The position numbers and the translations under genes are program-made. A stretch of DNA of 64,000 nt from Glandiceps talaboti (Eukaryota; Hemichordata; Enteropneusta; Spengelidae): positions 9,720,776-9,784,775 of the forward strand of contig NC_135568.1 in NCBI RefSeq assembly GCF_964340395.1. The letters run 5' to 3'. Positions 20,845-32,416 of this stretch are shown piece by piece (position 1 is the stretch's first letter; each line of letters begins with the position of its first letter). Under the pieces are notes generated by a model. It saw nothing but the letters and a program-made list of their open reading frames with translations. It made no database searches and was not told the origin of the DNA.

Positions 20845-21060
20845 TACCCACGGTATGCAAATTAATATAATTATAGTAGCTGATGTATGATATTCAAGTT
20901 AAGGGAATTATGGTAATCTAGTGTTCGTCGTGTGGTTTATGCTAATGCACGGTATGCAAATTAAGGGATTTATGGCAATCGAATGTTCATGACGTGATAT
21001 TTTCCTACACGTGTATGCAGATTAGGCTCAATTATGGTAGTGTAACGTTAATTATGTGTG
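20845..21060 (+). repeat. Degenerate direct repeats carrying an ATGCAAAT octamer
   Basis: Three related units begin CGGTATGCAAATTAA, CGGTATGCAAATTAA and TGTATGCAGATTA, each followed by an ATTATGGTA-like block and a GTTC...CGTG block. A fourth relative, ACGGTATGCAAATAGATGG, is at 21.9 kb. Confidence 0.6.
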
Positions 21061-21994
21061 TTCGAACGACATCAATGGAGACAAAGAGAGCGACCTACGA
21101 ATGACATGTAATATAGTGAATGGAAGAATATAGAGTATGGAAAAACTAGACAACTTGAATCAAAACCCACTTGGTTGGCTCTCCATGATATCAATGAAGT
21201 CATTCGCAATTTGAAACTGGAAAATAAAAGAGAGAAATATCGCATGATAAATATTAAAATTATTTGTTACGTCAGAATATACGCTGTGCGACTGTTAACA
21301 TTCAGAAGATCTTTTTATGCTGATTAGTTATATGGCAATCTACTGACAGAAACGAATTACAAACATACAAATGCAATGCAGTATCTTTGGTAACCATGAC
21401 TACCTTCAACACCTTTCTCTAGGATACTCGATTGTGTTTTATTTTGGCATAGTAATTTGTCGACACAGTTCAAATCACCAAGTGAATTCTGCGATTAGAC
21501 CATGTAATAGAGTCGAAAGAGTTCATATATTAGTGCTTTCCTAAAAATGATTCACCACACATGGTACTTGCCTAGTAAACGATAGTGCTTGATGTTATAC
21601 ACTGCAAAATCGATGGTCTATGAATATTGACTATTGAATAAGCTTAACATAAATTAGGATCAATTAGCCTCGAATAATGCTCTGCATGGCTAATGTTATT
21701 GGTGTTCAAATTTTTGATAGCGAATTCATGTGAGTTATCACAACAATTTAAACCAACACATTGAAATGAAACCAATACATTAAATCAACAAGACCACTGG
21801 ATTGACTACAGACTGTCACGTTAACATACTTGGCGGAAGATGACGCCATTACACACATTTACAGCCATAGCGATATATTGCAGGATGAGTATTGCACGGT
21901 ATGCAAATAGATGGTAATCAGGTCTTATCACGTGATATGTTCTAAACAAATCACAGCTTGTATTTTAAGCATGGCCTACATCAATGATTCATCA

Positions 21995-22076
21995 TCAACA
22001 CTCACCCTCTCTTTGACAAACAAATCCCTTCTCTTTAAAGCACCAATCATCATCCCACTTGAAGCCTTTCTTTTTC
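21995..22076 (-). CDS. Pentraxin-lectin gene exon 5: end of the C-type lectin domain
   Basis: Acceptor TTATTTTAG. In a frame different from the overlapping 79-codon open frame, it reads KKKGFKWDDDWCFKEKGFVC, then QREGEC and TGA at 21997-21995. The last two lectin cysteines fall where expected. A consensus donor, G then GTGAGT, overlaps the last codons, so a further exon is possible. Confidence 0.75.
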
Positions 22077-25000
22077 CTAAAATAACAAAATAATAATACC
22101 ATAATATGAATTTGAGTAATAAAAGTCTAATAAATGTGTAGCAGTGTAAGTAAGGCTGTACAAATACATACAGATTTTTTTTCAGAAAGTTTAGGCTTAC
22201 CAGATTTGTACGCAATTTTGGTATCCCCTGTTAAGGCGAAATTTATTATTCGGTTCTTGTCTAGCCCAGTTTGAGTAGCCAACCTCCGCTAAAGTCCGAC
22301 TGTCTGACCATACGTAGTCGTTTTTATCTTCGTTAGTTGCATTGAGTCCTATCCAGAACCCTTTAACAACTTCTTCATCTAAGTTATTGTTATAGATGGC
22401 GGTGACTATGGTGGTATCGGTTTCAGCGTTCTCAATAACTGCCATCTTGGCCCCGGGGATCTTGTCTCCTTCTGAATTGACCGTACATCTATGGTTAGCT
22501 TCCTTGTAAGAATACGAACCACCAATGATCCGATACATCGTACATCCTATAACTATGTTGGGTATGGCGATTTCTGAAATGAAATGTATAAATGTAATGT
22601 AATGTAATGTAATGTAATGTAATGTAATGTAACGTAATGTAATGTAATGTAATGTAATGTAATATAATGTAATGTAATTGTAATGTAATGAATTGTGTAC
22701 TGTCGTGTACTATTATAGTGTAGTGCAGTGTAGTACAGTGTAGTGTAGTCCAGTCCAGTGCAGTGTAGTGTAGTCCAGTCCAGTGCAGTGTAGTGCAGTG
22801 CAGTGCAGTGTAGTGTAGTGTAGTGTAGTGTAGTGTAGTGTAGTGTAGTGTAGTGTAGTGTAGTGTAGTGTAGTGCAGTGCAGTGCAGTGCAGTGTAGCG
22901 TAGGGTAGGGTAGGGTAGGGTAGGGCAAATCGGAGCGGTGCGGTTTGGTGTGGTGTGGTGTGGTTTGGTGTAGATAGTGTAGTGTGATGTTGTGCAGTGC
23001 AGTGCTGTACAGTGCAATGTATTGAGGGGAGGGGGGCAACTCCCCTTATTTGAGTATAAATATATATGTGCCGCCCTTTGGTCTAAAATAGGGTCTGTTT
23101 CATTCGAGCTGAAGAGTCTAAAACACGGTCCACTTTGCATTATTTTTGTATTTTGCTTGGTCTAAAATGTGGTCCTTTGTCCTTTACCAAATCTTAACTG
23201 ACATTAATTTTCCCGAAATGTTGCCTCCTAAGGATAATGTACACTTACATTTTTTTCACTTTTTGTTTTTAATAACTTATGATAATAGTTTTATCTGTAT
23301 TGCCTTGTGATGTGATACATTGGGTGTGTTGTGTAATATGTAATATGTTACATACCACCACTTGTATAATATTGATGTAATGATTAGAATACAAGAAATA
23401 CACGCAACCATTGCATATTTTGAAAAGTTTACCAGTGAAAAATGTTTGGAATAATTTTAGATGGAGCAGACAAGAGAGGATGAATGTGTTTATGAAAAAT
23501 CTATTGTATTGCATTTGGCCAAGTGTAATACAACTGTCGAAAAAATTGCGTTTGCTGAGAGAAGAGAGCTAAGAAAAGATTTTAGGCAAGGATAGATTAG
23601 ATATAGACAAACAAGATAATTGATCCAAAGACAACTGCTGGTGCCTGTGGCGTAGGTTGGCTCGATGCTTTTATCATTTTCTTTATATCTGTGGAAGTTT
23701 GTCATGTAAAATAAAATTTTCCGTTTGTCATGTAAAATAAACTTTCAAACTAAACAGAACAGTCACAATCGAATATATAATGTTTTTTTTTACAAATGGC
23801 ATTTCTAATCAGTAAACAGAGTTATGGGATTTAAGATTCCATAGTGGCTATGCTTTGACAAGTTACCGACACAAATTACATTGTATGTGTTTACGTGAAC
23901 ATTGACTCGTTCTATCAAGCAAACCCGCGGGTGTTATTTCACCAGTTGTAAAATGTATTCATATATAAAACAGTTTCAAAGTTACTCAATTCGCAATTTT
24001 TGTTTTGCCAATGAAAAACTTTAAGCAATTTATCCATACTTACCATCAGAAGTTTGTAAAGCCTTTACCACGTTCAACAGGGATGTGTCTACCCTTACGT
24101 CAGTACTCCTCCAGGAAAACAAAGTGCCATGCACATTTAAAGAATCTTCAGCCATAATAAGAACTATGCTTTTATCTAACACGCTGCCCCAAATGTTAAG
24201 TCCGGTCATTTGGAACATGAAGACTCCATTACCAACTGACAGGACGCCACCTTTAGGAATTGGTAAAATGACACCGTCTGCAATTTTTCCGTGGCCTGTA
24301 GCTGATGCCAACAACTCACCGTCTTGGTAATACTTCAGTTCACCGTCTGTTTGTTGCCAGGTGAAGCACATGTGATACCATTTATTAGATTCGATTGCCG
24401 AGGGTAACGAATACTTGGGCATGTTGTTACTGATGATCGGACGTGGTACTTTATCCTGAATTAACACCAGACCAAACTGGATGACAGTGTGGAAATACTT
24501 CCACACAATAACTGGCTTCGAGATAGATTCTTCATCCAATTTGACCCAGTTGCAGGCCGAGACAGCCGAAAGATCTGCCTCTCCTACATACATTTCTGTA
24601 TCGTCGTCCACCACCGGATCTATTCGAAACCCGGTACTTGGCACTGTTGAATCTATCACCAACTTTTTCGTATTCAAGCTTATCTCTGTGAATTCGGGTG
24701 GTACTGTGTCAGCGCCTGCGATAAAACATATACAGCACAATTAAGATTACTGTTCCATGCCAGTGACTCTGTTTGATATACTAAGATAATGCACATGCTA
24801 CACTTTAATGTAGCTATATGACAGTTTCGTGTTATATTTTGTCGAAATGAAAAGAACTAACGTGCCACCATGCAGACACCAAATGCAGACATAAAATCTT
24901 TGGCTCCCGTGTGCCCCTGTCAATACACAGTTTTGTTTATTTCATTCAGACTAAATGTAGCAAGAACTTTCCACCTTGTGTAACATGTACACTTCCCCTT

Positions 25001-25795
25001 ATTGTTTGCCGGATGTATCAACCAGAGCCAGGGAATGGCAGTCTGCAACACGTTGTATCTAGACAATGGAATTTTAAAGCACAAGCACTGCAACTAGAAC
25101 ATATTTTGATACCCTTTTGTTAGATATATAATGATTCACTCATAATATGGTACACCCTGATCATGAACAGTAATGTAATCACCTAAAGTTAAATGTACTT
25201 GTGCAGCTGTACACATGCTAAGGTATAATAAAGCCAATCAAATTGATTTTTGCGTCCGCCCCCAAAAAAACAGCCCCCACTACGATTACGACTTCAACCT
25301 GTTGCTGTACCACTTCTAGATACAATTGACCCCAAATCTGCATGCATATCCTCTACAAATTATCGATGTTTAACCATCTTTTTAAAATACTTTTGTTTGT
25401 CCGATAGAACAAACGTCACTCCAGCTGGTTACAGCTAGTGCAGCTTTACCGTTCAAATAAAATAATTGTTACTTACGTGCAACTCTTTTCACAGGCGCCT
25501 TACTTTCTCTCAGTGTTTCAAAGAAGTTCTGTGAAATGACAAAGAATGTGTGTAAGGTAGTTACATAGTATATAATTTCTACCCTCAATTTCCCAGTTTC
25601 AGAATACAGCCTAATATATGTGTGTGGACTAAATACAATTACATTCACGAAACCTGAAACAAAAGGTCACAAAATAATTACATAATACATCTAATAGACT
25701 TCGTGGAGTTTACTTACCTTTGAGTCGATGTCATTTGAGAAGGCTGAAGCCATACATATGAGATGTAACCCGAGAAGCAATATAGACGACTTCAT
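21995..25795 (-). CDS. Secreted pentraxin plus C-type lectin domain protein, complete, five exons
   Basis: Exons, in transcript order: 25795-25718, 25528-25477, 24715-24044, 22573-22201 and 22076-21995. Splice phases are consistent (0, 1, 1, 2), giving 418 residues. Residues 1-18 (MKSSILLLGLHLICMASA) are a clear signal peptide. A short linker follows, then a pentraxin/LamG-like domain (about 55-260). This contains the pentraxin signature HxCx[ST]W as HMCFTW at 158-163, with C98 as the likely partner of C160, and LNIWGSVLD near its end. A C-type lectin domain (about 278-415) has WIGLN at 341, the EPN sugar motif at 374-376, NCVQIW, a WDDD stretch in place of the usual WND, and FVC. I infer an extracellular pattern-recognition lectin. 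No transmembrane segment or GPI signal is seen. It is convergent with TMEM26. Confidence 0.85.
22201..22573 (-). CDS. Pentraxin-lectin gene exon 4: most of the C-type lectin domain
   Basis: Acceptor ATTTCAG and donor GTAAGC. Encodes IGCTMYRIIGGSYSYKEANH, FWIGLNATNED, NWARQEPNN and NCVQIW. The first two cysteines match a long-form C-type lectin. Confidence 0.88.
22588..23020. repeat. Pentanucleotide array (TAATG, GTGTA, TAGGG variants)
   Basis: Starts as (TAATG)n, becomes (GTGTA/GTGCA)n, then (TAGGG)5 near 22.90 kb. It lies in the intron between the pentraxin exon and the lectin exon. Long open frames on the minus strand here are artefacts. Confidence 0.95.
24044..24715 (-). CDS. Pentraxin-lectin gene exon 3: whole pentraxin domain
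   Basis: Acceptor TTATCGCAG and donor GTAAGT, phases 1 and 1, so the domain sits on one symmetric 1-1 exon. Contains SACNW, WYHMCFTW, LKYYQDGELLA and LNIWGSVLD, in the order expected for a pentraxin fold. Confidence 0.88.
24850..25000. mobile_element. Family A fragment (pentraxin-lectin gene intron 2)
   Basis: Shares GCCACCATGCAGACA and TTTATTTCATTCAGACTAAA followed by TGTAGCAAGAA with the family A core. Confidence 0.35.
25125..25450 (+). repeat. Dispersed repeat family E, copy 2 (pentraxin-lectin gene intron 2)
   Basis: Blocks TCACTCATAATATGGTACA, CCAATCAAATTGATTTTTG, ACGATTACGACTTCAA and TTACAGCTAGTGCAGC recur at 47.3 kb in the same order. Confidence 0.4.
25477..25528 (-). CDS. Pentraxin-lectin gene exon 2: linker
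   Basis: Short 52-base exon, acceptor TTTCACAG and donor GTAAGT. Encodes NFFETLRESKAPVKRVA and one base of the next codon. The basic stretch, completed across the junction, reads KRVAR. Confidence 0.75.
25718..25795 (-). CDS. Pentraxin-lectin gene exon 1: signal peptide
   Basis: ATG at 25795-25793; encodes 26 residues with a hydrophobic core ILLLGLHLICMASA, then FSNDIDSK. The donor is GTAAGT, phase 0. Confidence 0.85.
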
Positions 25796-27216
25796 GGTTC
25801 GATCTATAAAATAATATTCATATTGTATAGAATAATGACTTGACTGACTATATATACATCTACACAGATGTGAGCTTTAAATGCGAACATCATCAACTGC
25901 ATCTTAGCTGTGTCTAGGGATTGTGCACGCGAAGTAATGAAATGTAAGTGACAGATTGTCACATGCGCACATAAATGTCCTATTTATAGTGAGTCGTATT
26001 ATTAGATTATCACGCAGAATGGAGTCTCCTATAAGAAGTACTCATAAGGGTGGGGAGGAGGCATTCCATGTGTTTATGAAACTGAATGAAAAATCGACAT
26101 GATAGATCTCGACATCAATCACGATGTTGGCAATAAATTGAAACTGTTTTTTGTAGCTACTTGAATTGATAGTTCTGTTCTCCTACGTCGGAGCATATGC
26201 AGTTTCCGCAGAAACAACGCAAAAAACAACAACAAATTATTTGGAGGGAAATGAACGTAAGGTTGTGTTTCTGTCATGAGGACGATGCTTTGTTAACGAC
26301 GCTGGATAGTTCCTGGTACCGCCAGTCTCTAAACTATCAGTTGGGAATATCCATCATGATTTTTACCATTTCCTTTTACATCAAATTACTACACGTATAT
26401 CGAATTTTCGCTATCGGAAAAGTAATCATTTAACCTCATGCATTCAATTTATAGTGAAATAATCACCATGCGTGGTACCGGACATAAATGACCACTTAAT
26501 GCTAAACTACAGATTACCGATATTCATAGAATAATCAATCATAACATGCAGGTTGATGTAGCACCTAATATTATCCGCGGCGCAGTATTGTCCATGTAGT
26601 TATCACAAGTGAAAGTATACATGGCAACAACCATAAATGCTCGGATACACATGCTACAACACTCGATAATATTCATCACCAATCCCTCTACATCCTCCAC
26701 AATTACCAACACAATTTACTTCTTTCTGTAAGTAATCTTGGCAACAAAGGTTACTATACAAGCAGACTATTATGGTCCGGTAATTTGAGATGTGGATTGG
26801 TGTATCTTTGTTGCGTGTCTTAATTATTTGTATTTCACGGTGAACTGACACATATTAGCTCCTTGAAAAAGTATGGCAATGGCACGCTTTTGTATTTCTC
26901 GTAGTTTATTATATCTGATCATCAGTTGAACGATTTTATTTGCCTGTACTAGTCTTTAAGTTCTATTTGACCTATTTTTTTGTATGAAAAGAGAGAGACA
27001 TTTCAATAAAATAACGAAATACAATTTTGTATTTGAGTAAGTATACTTATACATAGGTTGACATGATTATAGCAAAATTGTAAAACGTTTTTTAAGACTT
27101 TTCTAAACTATTAATCTCGAATGCTTGGAAGCATGTCAAACTTTAGTAGCATGAGATAGTTGACAGCTAAAGATCATATACTTTGTAAATTAATTCCCTG
27201 CAAGTGGGGAACTCGA

Positions 27217-27535
27217 CCTACCTACATACATACATACATACATACATACATACATACATACATACATACATACATACATACATGCATGCATACATACACG
27301 CACACACACACATATACATACATACATACATACATACATACATACATACATACATGCATACATGCATGCATGCATGCATGCATGCATGCATGCATACATA
27401 CATACATACATACATACATACATACATACATACATACATACACACACACACATACATACATACATACATACATACATACATACATACATACACGTACACA
27501 CACACACACACATACATACATACATACATACAGAC

Positions 27536-27628
<93 letters not shown>
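27217..27628 (+). repeat. (CATA)n / (CATG)n / (CACA)n / (CAGA)n compound microsatellite
   Basis: About 410 bases; a (CATG)n block near 27.35-27.39 kb and a pure (CAGA)n block from about 27.53 kb. Open frames here are artefacts. Confidence 0.98.
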
Positions 27629-27996
27629 ATTTGTAATCCAGCAAATCACGTAAAAAACAAAACATAGACTACTGAATAAAAGGAAACACGTTGAAGATAT
27701 CACAGTGATTGCGTTTTCAAGACATACTGCAATCGACTAAGACTATAAATGTATAAAAAGCTAATCTTAGATATTCAGCGATAAAGTGGCACAGGTGAAG
27801 TTTATAAGTCTTTTTTTTACTAAAGTGAAAATTCTTACATAAATCATCGATTACATGATTCTAGTGTGATGTTCATATCGATGCCTGTTTTTATAACATT
27901 ATTTTTATTACAACTTCTACCATTGTTGGAACAGTTACAGTACGGATTTCCTAATTTCTTATACGTATAAATTAAATCACCGGATCGTTTATAGTG

Positions 27997-28233
27997 GCCA
28001 TATGGATGAGGATTGGATTTTTAATTTATAAAAGTTTTATCGTGACTTCAATGTGAAAAACATATATGCCTAGTCCATTTCACATATTTTGTTACCTTTT
28101 TGAAATGTATTAAGGTGCAAACACATACTTTGTCTGTGGTTTTACACATTGTTTTTTCCAATAGGAAGCCATGATGAAATTGTGTTGTAAATTAAAAATC
28201 CAAAATAAATACCAAATCCTCATCCACATGGCC
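27997..28233. mobile_element. Short terminal-inverted-repeat element (237 bp)
   Basis: The left end GGCCATATGGATGAGGATT matches the complement of the right end (AATCCTCATCCACATGGCC) with one difference. Both arms then continue to GGATTTTTAATTTA. A related right arm is at 13.93-13.98 kb. Confidence 0.5.
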
Positions 28234-30586
28234 TCTTTAATACCAGGTTTGACTTCAGTTAATTGCAAGCGATGGTTAAGTGTGCTTTGGTAGATAGAAT
28301 ATTAATATTAATATTAATATATTAATAAACTGACAATTGGACTGAGAATTGTTTTCTCAACGAACCAAGCTATTACACATACCTTTGGAAAACGCAGACC
28401 GGAATTCGCCAAAATATGTATAAACTCAGTTTGTGCCCCGATGCTGCTTAGTGCCAATCGACAAGTAAGCCGTGAACGTTTCGAGACACTCTTTTTATAT
28501 CATTGACATTTTGGAGATCATAAAAAGTACATGTTTTCAATTAAAAACATGACAATTTAGTAAATGTATGCAACAAAAATACGGGTTTACGATTAACAAG
28601 AACATTATTACCTTTCCTGGAAAATAATGGGATACGTACAAAAGAAAACCCGGTAGATGATGGGATATTAAAATGATTGATTATATACTAGATAACTTTA
28701 ATTAAAGACAATAACCTTGAAAATATTTTACATGAGTAGATTTTCTATGTCTGAACATCCGTTTGTAAATCTCAAAACCTTCGAAAATAATAGGGGCATA
28801 AAATGTATTTACTTTCCGTGTCATAAAAGAGTCTTTATGGGGGAGTAATACTACGTGATTTTCCTGATTAACCTTTTTTAACAACTTACACTTCTGCCAT
28901 ATTGTTAAGTAGTTATCATGTAGTCTGCTCACTGGTATTTTAGGGGCGAAATCAATAGTTCAATTTTAAGAAACAAAACTATTTTTAGTTAGGCCGCCAC
29001 CCCCTTCTAACTAATTAACGAAATTTAAAATTGTTTCAGACATCAGAATTAACTTTAAAGCAATATGTATTACGTAGTAGTGCTATATGAATACAAAGCC
29101 AGTGTGTCGTGAGGAAAAATATCTCTTTTATTGACGCTTTAAAGTATTTTAGTGCATTTACTATATTCTCTATTTCTCTATTTGATGACATCTAAATAGG
29201 GGTACAAAACAGGATCCAATGAAAGTAAAATCGTTTTTGGAGGATGAGAATTAATAAAGTTCAACCCCATCCCCAAACCAAAAGAATTTGCTTTAATTTT
29301 ATCAGAATTTTCTTTAATGTTATCATACATTGTACTGTTGATATCGACCCTTATTGAGTAATATCAAGTACCGATAAAAATACAACACATATGTCCTTAG
29401 AATTGAAAGGATACAAAATCAAAATATAAATAAGCAAATGTTGATTTCTATGTGATGATACTGTGATTGAAATTTGGGTGTGAGAATGTGTTGTCTAGCA
29501 GAGCAAGAAAATGTGGTAATCTATACAAATGAAAAATCCTTTTCAATCCTTAAGGCCTTACTGATAATTACAAGATACTTATAATTATAGACCGTGAGAT
29601 TCAAACATTAGGGTTTTAATCAGATGTTAGGTTTCCATATCGTCTTCAGCACAAACATAAATGTGACGTGGACTTACAAGGTATTGTAAACCTTCTAATC
29701 TAATCCTAACCCAAATTCCAGCCTACATTGTCGTTAGCCTGGGTTGACAAAGTTAAATTAGAATCTAGCAATTGGAAACTACAGTATAACTGTTCCAAAA
29801 GTGTGCCAATGTGTCAATTGTGAATTGCATACATACCTTCGAGACACCAATACTTCAACACAACCGTTAAGCCACCACCTGTGCCGCGATGTAAGTTCCT
29901 CGGTGCGTTGCTGGTAGCTCACTGACAGATCTATGAGTATCCGTGGTATTTTATCTGTGCGTGCTACTCAATGATGTTAATGAAAATATAGGTATCGTGT
30001 GGCGCGAATAACTGACAACGATGATGAGAATATATAGATTTTTTACAACCCAGTAAGGATGAACAATCAAACAATACAAACACTGCTACTTCCATATGGC
30101 GACACAAGATGGACCTATCGATAAGAAGGTCCTATAAAATTTATGAAGGAAGACCTCACAATATCCTGCAAAGCAGCGCGCTTCATTTTAATAGAGCCGC
30201 GTCGTGGTAATAAATGTATTTTTATGAGACCCTCTTTTCGAACTTCTTTTGCAAATACGTTTTATTACGGCTCCACCACACAGAGGTGAGTTGTTGTCTT
30301 GGAAGTTCAAACGCATGAAGCTTTCAATTTCAGTCTAGTGGAAATGTTGTAATATCAGTGATGTGGCGATTAATATTATGTCGGTATCATATAATAAATA
30401 TAGTTATAAATATTTGTTAGAATACAACACGTGAAGCGAATTAATTTATAACTAAAATGTATTAACTATATCAATTTCATTAAAAAATATGGAAAATGAA
30501 ACAACATTGTCAGTAGTTCCCGAAGTTCTCAATCTAAAGTGAAATCGGAAGAGTTGGAATTTTGTTATTAAATAATCAAGAAAAAT

Positions 30587-30587
<1 letters not shown>

Positions 30588-30645
<58 letters not shown>

Positions 30646-30690
30646 GTAGGTAGGTAGGTAGGTAGGTAGGTAGGTAGGTAGGTAGGTAGG

Positions 30691-30781
<91 letters not shown>

Positions 30782-30782
30782 G

Positions 30783-30825
<43 letters not shown>

Positions 30826-30878
30826 GTAGGTAGGTAGGTAGGTAGGTAGGTAGGTAGGTAGGTAGGTAGGTAGGTAGG

Positions 30879-30951
<73 letters not shown>
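30588..30951 (+). repeat. (GATA)n / (GGTA)n alternating microsatellite
   Basis: 364 bases: GATA, GGTA, GATA, GGTA, GATA blocks in turn, with almost no other change. Confidence 0.98.
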
Positions 30952-32416
30952 GTGAATAATTTGAGTGTAATATCTGTTTTAAGTGGGTAAAATCAGTTTA
31001 TCTCATTTGAGTCATGCAGCCTTGTACATGTCAATCATTTAATTAAATTTCTTCTGCCTATTCTAATTTAATTCCAAACAACACGTATTAAGTACTTTAA
31101 TTAAAGTCTGTAAAGTAGAACTTATTAGATTGAAAACCCGAGATCGACCAAATCTTACTGTGTTCAATTCTTGATTATTCATTGCCTTATAGCAAACATC
31201 GTTTCCACTGCAGTGTGAATGATACCAGTAAAAGTTACTACAACTAAAACCACTGTTGTGTTTAAAGTACACTCTGCCGCACATGAATCAAGCGTTGACT
31301 TTTTGCCTTTATAAAACACTGCTTAGCCAGAGTTTGGACGCCTATTTCATAGTCTGTAGTAACTGAAGGACTTAGTGCCCTAACGGCCTAACTCCATCTT
31401 TGGTGATTTGTCAATTTGACACTTTCAATCTTGTTCAAGAATGATTTCTCACCTCAGAAAAGACCCATCTTTATACTGAAATATAACTAGGTAAAAATGT
31501 GAATTAAAGTTGACTAAGCATCAAAATGGAAAATTATTATTTGTTTTTCAAATTTCAAAAATGACATATTTCTCTCTCACCAAAATTAAGGTTGAAGACA
31601 GATAGTGCTAAAAAAAACCTTTGATTTCAATTTGACTTGAGGTCATAGTGCCAAAAACCCCTTTGGGTCCTTTTTCTCGAAATGTTATTTTTTGGAATTA
31701 AGGGCGTGTGTTTAACTATAACATTTTTTTACGGTGATAACCAATCATGGTTAATAGTCTTTGACAAAATATTTGAATGCAAGAAACATTTTGGCGTCAT
31801 TGATAACAATGTCTACACCATGTAATCCCAACCTGTGAGTGTCAGATTGTAACGTTCTGTAAGTACTCAATACAGGCATTGATACATGTTACAACTATTT
31901 TCAGTGATGCAATTTTACGTAAACTGTACATTAGACACAATCGTATGTAGTCTTGGTTGTAATACAGTGTAATTTTAATTGGCGCCAAATGTCGTGAACA
32001 TATGTCATGGCAGACAGTTTATCGATTTGTAGTTGTTAAAAGAAATGAAACGGAAATCTGTAAGTAGGAAAATAAGATTTTATGGTCCGAAACTAAACAT
32101 GATGTCATACCAGCAAAAGACACATGACGTGGTTGATGCTACACCAATAATAAATCATAACAAACTTTTCATTTCTGCTTTACTTACGATGAGAACGTCG
32201 TGCCCATTAGTACCGTCATTTCAACGACTCAAAAATCAGTCCTAAATTTTGGAAAGACGTGGGCAAAACAAAAATCTTTCATTCGTGTGGAAATAAATCA
32301 TAAATTATAACACGGTATATGTTTAGTCCACAAAAATAGTTCACAGAACTGTCGAAATCAGAAATTACCTTGACGAACCGACCCAGGGAGATTTTTTCAC
32401 ACAAGCTTCGAATAAG

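Noticed and set aside
21976-22215. 79-codon minus-strand frame over the last lectin exon
   Set aside because: Wrong frame. The real exon is read in another frame, which restores the conserved WDD...C and FVC residues of the lectin domain.
22900-22926. Interstitial telomere repeat
   Set aside because: The unit is TAGGG, five bases, in a drifting pentamer array; it is not the animal TTAGGG hexamer.
22553-23140. 195-codon minus-strand frame rich in Leu-His-Tyr-Thr
   Set aside because: It translates the pentanucleotide array inside the intron of the pentraxin-lectin gene.
27160-27703. Six overlapping open frames up to 161 codons
   Set aside because: They translate the compound (CATA)n/(CAGA)n array on both strands.
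31063-31284. 73-codon minus-strand frame with several Cys (SGFSCSNFYWYHSHCSGNDV)
   Set aside because: Looks domain-like at first, but no signal peptide, no partner exon with matching phase and no family that I recognise.
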